Shown here piece by piece: positions 16,722-24,908 of a stretch of DNA of 64,000 nt. Numbering within the stretch: position 1 is the first letter of the stretch; each line of letters begins with the position of its first letter. Under the pieces are notes generated by a model. That model made no database searches. It saw only the letters and a list, made by a program, of their open reading frames with translations, and was not told the DNA's origin. The stretch comes from Sphingomonadaceae bacterium 3R27C6 (GTDB taxonomy: Bacteria; Pseudomonadota; Alphaproteobacteria; Sphingomonadales; Sphingomonadaceae), in NCBI GenBank assembly GCA_005503215.1, contig SCNS01000003.1:62001-126000 (forward strand). Direction: 5' to 3'. The position numbers and the translations under genes are program-made.

Positions 16722-18658
16722 CAATCGGCCAACTTCTCGTCGGCGAAGATCGCAATTTGTGGAGTCCCCCCGGCGCTCATCCGCCCACGATACATGCCGA
16801 GGTCGTTGATGGCAAAGGCGGGGCGGCCGTCGGGCCCCATCGCGATCAGCCCGCCGTCGCCGCCGATCGCGCCGACCGCCATGATCGCGCCTTGCGCGGC
16901 GTCCTTCAGGCTCTCGCCCTTCCACGCGACGCGGTCGCAGACTTGTCGCGCGGCGCTTTCGCGAATGAAATATTCGCCCGATCCGGTCGCCGACACCGCG
17001 CATTGCCCGTTCTTGGCATAGGTGCCCGCGCCAATGATCGGCGAATCGCCGATGCGGCCCCACCGCTTACCGGTCATCCCGCCGGTCGAGGTCGCGGCCG
17101 CCAGATTGCCGTCGGCGTCAAGCGCGACCGCGCCGACGGTGCCGAACAGGTGCGTCGGGTCGACCGCCGACACCTGCTTTTCGCGCCAGCGCAGCAGCCC
17201 CTGCCAGCGTTCCTCGGTACGGAACCAGCTCGGATCGACCTGTTCGAGTCCGCGCTCGACCGAAAAGCGGTCGGCGCCGTCGCGCGCGAGCATGACGTGC
17301 GGACTCTTGTCCATCACCGCGCGCGCGAGGTCGATCGGGTGGCGCGTACGCGTCACCCCCGCGACCGCCCCGGCCTTCAGCGTCTTGCCGTCCATGATCG
17401 CGGCGTCGAGTTCGTTCTTTCCCTCGGCGGTGAACACCGCGCCGCGCCCGGCGTTGAACAGCGGATTGTCCTCGAGCACGCGCACCGCCGCGGCGACGGC
17501 ATCGAGCGCCGCGCCGCCCTTGTCGAGCACCGCGCTGCCCGTGCGCAGCGCCTCGTCGAGCCCGGCGCGATATGCTTTTTCCTTTTCCGGCGAGAGCGTC
17601 TTGCGCTCGATCACCCCCGCGCCGCCATGAATCGCGAGCGACCAGCGCGGCACCTCGACGATCTCGCCCGCGCGGGCGGCATAGTTACGCACGAACACAG
17701 GCGCGTCGACTTGCCCCGACGGCAGGTGGAGGACCGAACCGGGGCCGACGCCCGTCACCTTGACGCGCGGCGCGTCGAGCGGGCCGCGCTGCGCGAGACC
17801 GCGCAGCCCGGCTCCGTCGACGACCCACGCATAGCCGTCGGGTTCGGTCGCATAGATGCGCGCGCGGCCGTCGGGCTCGACCGCGAGCGCCGCGCTTTCA
17901 TCGACGCCAAGGCCGAGCATCGCGGGTTGGTCGGCTGGGCGCCCGGCCTGCGCCTTGGCGACGAAAGCGAATAGCCGTCCGAGCCGCTCGCGTTCCTTGA
18001 AATGCGTGTCTGTGACGATGCCCTTCAACAGCGCGAAATGCAGAAAGTCGCCCTCGATCGTGTTCGCCGGACCGAACGGGTCGGCGAGTGCCTCGGGGCT
18101 CTTGATGCTGCCGTCGTCCATCGCGCCGTAGAGTTTCTCGCCCTGGATCGCGAGGCCGGCGCTGGTGCCCGCGAGCGGCTTGCCCGCCGCGACATGCGCG
18201 TTGAGGATGTCGCCCACCGGGGTGCCGCGCCAGTATCGCACATAGCGCGCCTGATCGCCGCCCGCGATGAAGATGCCGTCGGCCTTTTTCAGCCGGTCGA
18301 GGATCTTTCCGTTCGTCGCCTGCGACCGGCCATGGAAAACGAAGATTTCGGTCGACTGGATGCCGCCGATCTCGTGGAAGAATTCCTCGCCAATTTCCTT
18401 GCCATAGGATGCGCTGATCACGACGATATGGCCGTTCCCGGCCTTGCCGAAGAACCATTTCATCGCGTCGATGTTGCGGTCGCCGCCGCCCATCAACAGC
18501 AGCCCGCCCGATACCGGTCCCGGCGTCGGCGTATTCAATTTGCCGAAGACGTAGTGCTCGTAGGGCTTATCTTTCGCTTCTTTCGCCGCAACGGGCGCGA
18601 GCGAAAGCCCCAGCGCGGCAAGCAGCAGTCCCAATCCCCGCATGATCGAACGCAGCAT
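16721..18658 (-). CDS. Exported cyanophycinase fused to isoaspartyl peptidase/L-asparaginase
   Basis: 645 residues from ATG 18658, behind an AAGGAAG site. The N-terminus RGLGLLLAALGLSLAPVAA is a signal peptide, so the enzyme acts in the periplasm or outside. Residues about 45-330 are a peptidase S51/cyanophycinase domain: GGLLLMGGGD, the nucleophile Ser166 in AGTSAGLAI, and FIAGGDQARYVRYW. Residues about 360-645 are a type 2 asparaginase/isoaspartyl aminopeptidase: SLAIHGGAGVI, NAGRGAVFTAEGKNELDA, and the autocleavage nucleophile Thr507 in FGTVGAVALD, then GDSPIIGAGTYA. Family knowledge says the first cuts cyanophycin to beta-Asp-Arg and the second splits isoaspartyl dipeptides. One chain could thus take the polymer to free amino acids. 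Coupled to the Lrp/AsnC gene and divergent from a TonB receptor. Confidence 0.92.
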   Translation of the reverse strand: MLRSIMRGLGLLLAALGLSLAPVAAKEAKDKPYEHYVFGKLNTPTPGPVSGGLLLMGGGDRNIDAMKWFFGKAGNGHIVVISASYGKEIGEEFFHEIGGIQSTEIFVFHGRSQATNGKILDRLKKADGIFIAGGDQARYVRYWRGTPVGDILNAHVAAGKPLAGTSAGLAIQGEKLYGAMDDGSIKSPEALADPFGPANTIEGDFLHFALLKGIVTDTHFKERERLGRLFAFVAKAQAGRPADQPAMLGLGVDESAALAVEPDGRARIYATEPDGYAWVVDGAGLRGLAQRGPLDAPRVKVTGVGPGSVLHLPSGQVDAPVFVRNYAARAGEIVEVPRWSLAIHGGAGVIERKTLSPEKEKAYRAGLDEALRTGSAVLDKGGAALDAVAAAVRVLEDNPLFNAGRGAVFTAEGKNELDAAIMDGKTLKAGAVAGVTRTRHPIDLARAVMDKSPHVMLARDGADRFSVERGLEQVDPSWFRTEERWQGLLRWREKQVSAVDPTHLFGTVGAVALDADGNLAAATSTGGMTGKRWGRIGDSPIIGAGTYAKNGQCAVSATGSGEYFIRESAARQVCDRVAWKGESLKDAAQGAIMAVGAIGGDGGLIAMGPDGRPAFAINDLGMYRGRMSAGGTPQIAIFADEKLAD

Positions 18659-18844
18659 CCGTCTTCCTTCTCGCGACCCCTGTGAAAGAGGCAGCGTACA
18701 TAATGATGACCTCAAAAGACAATATGATTTCCAATTTTGTCATAGTGATTGAAATTATCGACGCTTTCTGGTCGAGTGAGTGAAATATCCGGTGGTGGGC
18801 GAATGGGTTTGATTCGGGCCGGGACAAAACAGGGGGTTTGATAG
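18659..18844. promoter_or_regulatory. Divergent promoter region between the cyanophycinase fusion and TonB receptor
   Basis: 186 bp with an AT-rich core (about 18715-18770), unusual for this genome. It contains a loose dyad, TATGA (18723-18727) and TCATA (18740-18744). As the only space between two divergent starts it must carry both promoters. It is a plausible target for the Lrp/AsnC protein encoded at 16275-16721; no consensus site can be claimed. Confidence 0.4.
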
Positions 18845-21637
18845 ATGACCAATTTCGGGAAGCGGGCGTTTCGGATTGTCCTCGGGCTGGGCGTTTGCAT
18901 GCCCGCACTGGCCGTGCCGGCGCTCGCACAGGACGCCCCCGAAGGCGATGCTCAGGAAATCATCGTCACCGGATCGCGCATCCCGACGATCAAGGATCAG
19001 GGACCGTCGCCGGTCACGACGATCGATTCCGATACGATCCGGGCCAACGGCTATACCAGCGTCCCCGAACTGCTTGCCGCGATGACGCAGAACAGCGGCG
19101 AAACGCAAAGCCCGCAATCGGGCAGCAGCGCCGATTTCACCCCCGGCGCGCAGCAGGTCGACCTTCGCGGCCTCGGCCCCAACCACACCCTCGTTCTGAT
19201 CAACGGCCGCCGGATCGCCGACTTCCCGCTGCCCTATATCGGCCGCAGCAACTTCACCGACATCTCGAACATCCCCGTCAGCCTGATCGACAAGGTCGAA
19301 ATATTGAGCGGCGCGGGCTCGGCGATTTACGGGTCCGACGCGATCGCGGGCGTCGTCAACTTCAAGATGAAGGAAAAGCTCGACGGCATCACGCTCGACT
19401 ATCGCCACGGCCGTACCCAGCACGGCGGCGGGCTGTCGCACCGTTTCACCGCGACCGGCGGCTGGTCGACCGACCGTTTCAATATCGCTGGCGGGATCGA
19501 ATATCTCGATCAACGCCCGCTCTGGGCGTATCAGCGCAAGATCCAGGACAGTACCGACGACGAGCCGGGCGGCGGCCTGCCGCGGCGCACCTTCCTCCGC
19601 CGCAACATGGAGGACGAGGTCTATATCGATCCGGGCGCCGACACCTGCGCCGCGCTGTCGAACCTCAACGGCGGATCGATCATCTATGCCTCGCGCCCCA
19701 ACTGGGGCTATTTCGACGATGCGCTCGATGACTATGGCCCGGGCTTTTATTGCGGCAGCAAGACCTCGATCGGTTACGGCACGATCATTTCGGGCCGCAA
19801 GGGTTTCAACAGCTTCGGCACCATGTCGTACGAGCTGTCGGACAATGCCAAGCTGTTCACCGATTTCCAGTTCGGGATCAGCAAGGTCCGCCTGATGTAC
19901 GACGTCACGAGCTGGAGCTTCGAAGGTTCGTCGAGCAGCTCGAACAACAGCTTCTACAACATCAATCCGGCCGTCGACTCGCTCGACGAATGGACGCGCC
20001 AGTTCACGCCCGAGGAAACCGGCGGGCTGGAAATGCAGCGCAGCAAGCAGACGACCTACAGCATCACGCCCGGTATCCGCGGCAATTTCGGCAATGCCTG
20101 GAATTACGAGCTGTCGTTCAACTACAGCCGCTACAAGTCGATCGTGCGCTGGCCGCAGATCATCGCGAGCAAAGCGAACGACCTCTATCTCGGTCCGCAG
20201 CTCGGCGTCGACGGCGACGGCAATCCGATCTTCGACGCCGATCCGACGCGCTTCTACACGCCACTGACGCGCGCCGAGTATGAAGGCATCTCGGCCGACA
20301 CCGTCTACAAGCCCGTCAGCTGGACGAGCAATCTGCAGGCGACGATCACCAATGGTGAGCTGTTCCAGTTGCCCGCCGGCCCGGTCGGTTTCGCCGCCGT
20401 CGCCGAATATGGCAAGCAGGGTTACGACCTCAATCCCGACCCGCTCGCGCTCACCGACTATTATTACAGCTGGAAGGACAGCGACGGCAAAGGCAAGCGC
20501 AGCCACGCCGCGATTGGCGGCGAGCTTCGCGTGCCGGTGCTCGATTTCGTGACGGTGACCGGCGCCGGACGCTATGATCATTTCCGCTTCGGCGGGGGCA
20601 ACACCGGCAAGTTCACTTACAATGGCGGGCTCGAAGTGCGCCCGACCGAAAGCCTGCTGTTCCGCGCCGCCTATGGCACCGCCTTCCGCGCGCCCGATCT
20701 CCACTATGTCTTCACCGGGCCGGGTAACGTCGAAAGCAGCGTCGACGATTATTATCTCTGCCGTTCCGATCCCAGCGAGGATTATGAGGACATCAGCGAT
20801 TGCAGCTATTCGGGGACCGGCATCGTCGTGAACCGCAACGGCAACCGCGATCTCAAGTCCGAAACCGGGCGGACGCTCACCGCTGGCGCTGTTTTCTCGC
20901 CGTCGCGCCGCCTTCATATCTCGGTCGACTATTTCCGCGTCACGCTCGACAATCAGGTCGACGACCTCAGCGTCAACCAGATCGCGCGCGACGAAGCCGA
21001 TTGCCGGCTGGGACAGACGCAGGCGGGAAGCGCGGTCGATATCAACTCGCCGACCTGTCAGGATGCGATATCGCGCGTCAGCCGCTTCACCACCGGGCCG
21101 TCGATCGGCGAAATCTCGTCGATCCGCGTCAACCCGATCAACATCGCGCGCGAAAAGACGAGCGGGATCGACGTCGCCTTCCGCGGCACGCTGCCGACCA
21201 GCTTTGGCGATTTCACGCTGTCGCTCGCGCACAGCCATGTTTTCAAGCACAGCTTCCAGCAATATCCGGGCGATCCTGTGATCGACAAGCTGGCGGCGGA
21301 CAGCGGCTATTACCTGCCGCGCGACAAGTCGAACGGCAGCATCACCTGGGCGTCGGACGGCGCGCAGTTCACCTTCTCGGGCACGCGTCTCGGAAAACTG
21401 CCGAATTATGACGAAGATGCCTATATCAAGGCGAGCTACCTGTTCAACGCGACGCTGCAATATGATTTCACCGATCATATGCGCGGGTCGCTGACGGTGC
21501 GGAACGTGTTCGACAAGAACCCGGTGAAGGATCCGACCTGGACGGGCTATCCCTATTACAACACCAGCTGGTTCGACAGCGTGGGCCGCAGCGTCTTCCT
21601 GCAGCTGACCTACAAGCTCGGAGGGTCGCCGCTCTGA
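18845..21637 (+). CDS. TonB-dependent outer-membrane receptor
   Basis: 930 residues. The signal peptide ends at ALAVPALAQ (about residue 28). A TonB box-like EIIVTGSRI and a plug domain follow (SVPELLAAMTQNSGE, VDLRGLGPNHTLVLINGRRI, VEILSGAGSAIYGSDAIAGV). A long beta-barrel with many aromatic-ended strands completes the protein. The NGRRI and SAIYGSDAIAGV motifs place it among sphingomonad/xanthomonad receptors for peptides, carbohydrates or other organics rather than classical siderophore receptors. It is divergent from the secreted cyanophycinase fusion and followed by a strong terminator. Import of cyanophycin fragments or isoaspartyl peptides is the natural hypothesis, resting on context only. 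Confidence 0.92.
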   Translation: MTNFGKRAFRIVLGLGVCMPALAVPALAQDAPEGDAQEIIVTGSRIPTIKDQGPSPVTTIDSDTIRANGYTSVPELLAAMTQNSGETQSPQSGSSADFTPGAQQVDLRGLGPNHTLVLINGRRIADFPLPYIGRSNFTDISNIPVSLIDKVEILSGAGSAIYGSDAIAGVVNFKMKEKLDGITLDYRHGRTQHGGGLSHRFTATGGWSTDRFNIAGGIEYLDQRPLWAYQRKIQDSTDDEPGGGLPRRTFLRRNMEDEVYIDPGADTCAALSNLNGGSIIYASRPNWGYFDDALDDYGPGFYCGSKTSIGYGTIISGRKGFNSFGTMSYELSDNAKLFTDFQFGISKVRLMYDVTSWSFEGSSSSSNNSFYNINPAVDSLDEWTRQFTPEETGGLEMQRSKQTTYSITPGIRGNFGNAWNYELSFNYSRYKSIVRWPQIIASKANDLYLGPQLGVDGDGNPIFDADPTRFYTPLTRAEYEGISADTVYKPVSWTSNLQATITNGELFQLPAGPVGFAAVAEYGKQGYDLNPDPLALTDYYYSWKDSDGKGKRSHAAIGGELRVPVLDFVTVTGAGRYDHFRFGGGNTGKFTYNGGLEVRPTESLLFRAAYGTAFRAPDLHYVFTGPGNVESSVDDYYLCRSDPSEDYEDISDCSYSGTGIVVNRNGNRDLKSETGRTLTAGAVFSPSRRLHISVDYFRVTLDNQVDDLSVNQIARDEADCRLGQTQAGSAVDINSPTCQDAISRVSRFTTGPSIGEISSIRVNPINIAREKTSGIDVAFRGTLPTSFGDFTLSLAHSHVFKHSFQQYPGDPVIDKLAADSGYYLPRDKSNGSITWASDGAQFTFSGTRLGKLPNYDEDAYIKASYLFNATLQYDFTDHMRGSLTVRNVFDKNPVKDPTWTGYPYYNTSWFDSVGRSVFLQLTYKLGGSPL

Positions 21638-21651
21638 ATTGCCTCCGGACC

Positions 21652-21683
21652 AACCGATAGGCCTGTTGGGGCCTATCGGTTTT
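21652..21683 (+). terminator. Rho-independent terminator after the TonB receptor
   Basis: Perfect 12-bp stem AACCGATAGGCC (21652-21663) and GGCCTATCGGTT (21670-21681), with a 6-nt loop and trailing T residues, 14 bp after the receptor stop codon. Confidence 0.85.
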
Positions 21684-21745
21684 GGTCGCAAATCCAGCCA
21701 GCCAAAAGCCATCAGTAACCTGCCGCATGATGGATCGACCGCCGT

Positions 21746-22987
21746 ATGAGGACTTCCGAAACGATGCTCGGCCGGCGAGCCCTACTCGTTGGATCTGCGG
21801 CGCTGATCGCAAGCGGCCCGGTGTCCGTTCGCGCCCGTGCGGGAACCCATCACGCAGACGGCAATGCCGCATGGATTCCGTCCGATGAACTGGTTCGGGA
21901 CCTTCCGCGCCTCATGCGCATCGCCGGGGTGCCCGGCGTCGCCATCGCGGTCGTGGACCGCGGGAGGCTCGCCTGGAGCAGAAGCTTCGGTGTGAAAAAC
22001 TTTCTCACCCGCGACCCCGTGCGGGAGGATACATTGTTCGAAGCCGCGTCGATGACGAAGCCGGTCTTCGCCTATGTCGTGATGCGGCTGGCCGACGAAC
22101 AGCGCCTCGACCTCGACAAGCCGCTCGCCTTGTATCGCCGGCCGGCGAATTTGGGGAACGACCCGAATCTCGAGCGCATCACGGCCCGGCATGTGCTGGC
22201 GCATTCGACCGGCCTGCCCAACTGGGCTTCCGAGCCGCTCGTCACGAGCAGCGCGCCCGGATCGCGCTACGCCTATTCCGGCGAAGCCTTCATCTGGCTC
22301 CAGCTGGTCGTCGAGACGATCATGGGAATGGGCCTCGGCAGCGTGATGCAGGCGAAGCTGTTCGGCCCTGCGGGAATGTCCCGCAGCAGCTTCGGCTGGG
22401 ACGAGGCGATCGCAAGGTCGGTGGTCTTCGGCCATTCCGAACCTCCGGAAGGCGAGCAGAAGCTTCCTTCCCAGCCCACGCGCGAGCTGGGCGACCGGCT
22501 GCTCCGGATCGCTTCGAAGTGGCGCAAGCCGATCGCGTCCTGGACCTACGAGGATTCGGTCGCGGCGATGCGAGAGACAGATCCAAAGACGCCGCCGTCG
22601 ACACACGACCTTCTGGTCAATTCGGCGGGAGGGCTCCTGATGACCGCGTCTGATTATGCCAAGTTCATGGTTCTCATGATGGATCGGCCGGGGCGGGCGG
22701 ATTGGGAGATTAGCGACGCGGCCCGGCGAGCGATGCTCACGCCGCAGCTCGAAGTGCGCGGGCGCGACATTTCGCGAGGGCTGGGTTGGGAACTCGAGCA
22801 ATCCTCATCAGGCCAGCTGTTCCAGCACAGCGGCAGCAATTACGGGATCTTCAAGACCCTGGGCGTCGGCGATGCGCGGAATGGGCGGGCGATCGTCGTC
22901 TTCACCAATGCCGCGAACGGAAATGCGCTCGCGTCCCGGATCGTTCGGCAGGCAACAGGTATCGACCGGTTGAAATCCCTGGTCTGA
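21746..22987 (+). CDS. Serine hydrolase, class C beta-lactamase/D-aminopeptidase family
   Basis: 413 residues; the start ATG 21746 is not strongly supported, and ATG 21764 is an alternative with GAGGA upstream. The N-terminal RRALLVGSAALIASG looks like a Tat or Sec export signal. Active-site motifs of the S12 family are present: ASMTK (SxxK nucleophile), YAYSGEAF (YxS/N region) and LFQHSGSN (HxG in place of KTG). Such enzymes are often D-aminopeptidases or esterases rather than antibiotic-resistance enzymes. It lies after the cyanophycin-type receptor but behind a terminator, so it is likely transcribed separately. The substrate is unknown. Confidence 0.87.
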   Translation: MRTSETMLGRRALLVGSAALIASGPVSVRARAGTHHADGNAAWIPSDELVRDLPRLMRIAGVPGVAIAVVDRGRLAWSRSFGVKNFLTRDPVREDTLFEAASMTKPVFAYVVMRLADEQRLDLDKPLALYRRPANLGNDPNLERITARHVLAHSTGLPNWASEPLVTSSAPGSRYAYSGEAFIWLQLVVETIMGMGLGSVMQAKLFGPAGMSRSSFGWDEAIARSVVFGHSEPPEGEQKLPSQPTRELGDRLLRIASKWRKPIASWTYEDSVAAMRETDPKTPPSTHDLLVNSAGGLLMTASDYAKFMVLMMDRPGRADWEISDAARRAMLTPQLEVRGRDISRGLGWELEQSSSGQLFQHSGSNYGIFKTLGVGDARNGRAIVVFTNAANGNALASRIVRQATGIDRLKSLV

Positions 22988-23216
22988 TCAGCTTATCGAA
23001 CCGGAGGATTGTCTCTTCAACCTTTCTCCCGGTGCAAGATCGATCGCGGCTGCCAGATCAAGGCCAAACCCTTATCGGCACCACGGCGGGTTGGAAGCGA
23101 TGCTTCCGAACGCTCACCGCTCCATCACGATCATCGGGCTGCACTGGCCGGTTCCAGCCCGTCAGCATATGGGAACATAGCGGCCTTCCGGCGAGCCACG
23201 GGACAAGATGCTTCGA

Positions 23217-24908
23217 TCAATTATCGGCGCCGATAGTCGAGAAGGAGGCCCAGAAGGCCGGCGACGCCCAGCGCCGATCGCGCCGCAATTCGCCCTGCGC
23301 TTCCTGAAATGCGGCCGGGACGGACAGGGAGGGATTGGCGGCGATCTTCCTGAAGAAAATCTCCATCAGCCGCGCTGTAGCTTCATCGTCGACGCTCCAA
23401 TGCGATGCGATAACCTCGCGCGCGCCGGCGAACTGGAACGACCGTGCGACGCTGTTGAGGTTACGCGAGGCGATGCCCCTTTCCTCGGTTCCCGTGTTGC
23501 AGGCGGATAGAATGATGGCGGCGCGCGCCAGATGGAATTGCGCGATTTCCGACGCCGACAGAAAGCCGTCATTGTCCGATCGGACATTGCTGGCCGGCGG
23601 GGTCAGCACCAGCCCCGGTTCGGCCAGACCGCCGACCTGAGACGCCAGCAACCCATGGGTCGCAAAGGCGATGAAACGCGGCCGGCTTTCGCGCAAGGCT
23701 CCCCGGACATTCCGCTCTTCGGCTTCGCTTCCCATCAACAGACGGCTTCGAGTCGGGCCGAAGGATTGCGCGGCCATCTTCAGCTCAGACGCCGTACCCG
23801 GAAGCGGCGCCATCCCCATCAGCATATCGCGATTGGCGACCCCGCGGGTCGCCCAGTCGCCAGGAACGCTCGCCGGCTGGGCCGAAAGCACATCTTGCTT
23901 CCCGATCGCCGGATTGCCGATCCCCAGAAAGCCCTCCCCCTGCAAAGCCGGTGATTTGCTTGCCGACCGTCCTGCGCCGGCCGCCTCGCAGCCCGCATGG
24001 CGATGCTTTTGATCGACAAGCAGGCAGCGCTGCGCGCGCAGCATGGACACCGTCGCGAGCGACATGATGACGCGCTCGTCCGCCATCCAGACGGCACCCA
24101 GGGATTCCCGGGCCGGCGTTCGGGGGAGGAGGCCGAGCGGCAAGGCTGAAAGCGGTCCGCCGGTCACCGTAAAGATTCGCCGCCTGCTCCCCAAATCCTT
24201 TTCGACCGGCGCCACCAGATTGGCATAGATGCGATGCGCGCGTTCGAAATCGATGCCGGTGCCGCGATCCGCATATCCGTCGATCTCTTCCCGAATCCCG
24301 GACCGAATGGCATCGACGTCCGATTTCAGTTCGCGCGATCCATAGCCGTCGACGCGCGACCAGCCGGCGCTTTTGGAGGTGACCGCAAAGCTATAGCTCT
24401 TCTTTTCAAACGTCACGATCAGAAGCAAAGCTTCGTCGGCATTGAGCAGGCGCTGCAATCCGGTAAGCGACACGGCTTCGGGGTGCAGGAGATCCCAATA
24501 GGCCGGATCGCGGTCGCGAATCCGGGCCTCGATCGCCTCAATGTCCGCCAGCAGCGCGGCACGGCGCTCGGCAGCGTGCTGGCGTGCAGCGGGGTCGGGT
24601 TTTGCGGCGAGCGCGTCTTCGAAATCGCGTTCCGCGCGTGTCAAATCGGCCAGCGCGGCCTGCCGCTCGCCTTCCCAAACGGCAATTTCGCCGTCGCCGC
24701 GCGACGCCAGCACCGTCGCTGCGTTGAGGTTGATCGTCGATTCCGAAAGGGTCGCCAGCTGGACATATTCGAACGCCGTGCCGATCGCGTGAGGATCGGG
24801 TTCCTGCGCTTCCGCCACGAAGCTTGCCGCGGCTAATGCCAGCAGCGCGCCCGCGCGCCGTCCTTGCCAGGGGGTCTGGCGACAAAAGATACGCTGCCGT
24901 CCCGTCAT
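23217..24908 (-). CDS. Exported CHAT-domain cysteine protease
   Basis: 563 residues from ATG 24908, which overlaps the upstream propeller-protein stop by 4 bp (ATGA). The N-terminus RRAGALLALAAASFVAEA-Q is a signal peptide. Residues about 40-160 form a helical, charged segment. The C-terminal half is a CHAT (caspase-like) domain: GPLSALPLGLLP, the catalytic His418 in FIAFATHGLL, Cys470 in AIILSACNTGTEE, and the terminal family block EVIASHWSVDDEATARLMEIF. Both dyad residues are intact, so proteolytic activity is expected. CHAT proteins are usually controlled by attached or partner repeat domains; here no TPR is fused, but the coupled upstream gene encodes a large repeat protein. Target unknown. 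Confidence 0.9.
   Translation of the reverse strand: MTGRQRIFCRQTPWQGRRAGALLALAAASFVAEAQEPDPHAIGTAFEYVQLATLSESTINLNAATVLASRGDGEIAVWEGERQAALADLTRAERDFEDALAAKPDPAARQHAAERRAALLADIEAIEARIRDRDPAYWDLLHPEAVSLTGLQRLLNADEALLLIVTFEKKSYSFAVTSKSAGWSRVDGYGSRELKSDVDAIRSGIREEIDGYADRGTGIDFERAHRIYANLVAPVEKDLGSRRRIFTVTGGPLSALPLGLLPRTPARESLGAVWMADERVIMSLATVSMLRAQRCLLVDQKHRHAGCEAAGAGRSASKSPALQGEGFLGIGNPAIGKQDVLSAQPASVPGDWATRGVANRDMLMGMAPLPGTASELKMAAQSFGPTRSRLLMGSEAEERNVRGALRESRPRFIAFATHGLLASQVGGLAEPGLVLTPPASNVRSDNDGFLSASEIAQFHLARAAIILSACNTGTEERGIASRNLNSVARSFQFAGAREVIASHWSVDDEATARLMEIFFRKIAANPSLSVPAAFQEAQGELRRDRRWASPAFWASFSTIGADN

Noticed and set aside
18755..21712. A 985-codon minus-strand open frame opposite the TonB receptor
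   Set aside because: It mirrors codons of a clearly recognisable receptor; its protein is an Arg/Asp/Ala-rich shadow with no domain. The same applies to 37886-40459 opposite napA, 1091-2584, 8628-10139 and 44831-45922.
21746..22987. Antibiotic-resistance class C beta-lactamase
   Set aside because: The KTG position reads HSG and the YxN position YSG, typical of the wider S12 hydrolase family; no AmpR-type regulator is adjacent.
23009..23236. 75-codon open frame after the serine hydrolase
   Set aside because: No ribosome binding site, no recognisable composition or motif, and it overlaps the end of the CHAT gene on the other strand.
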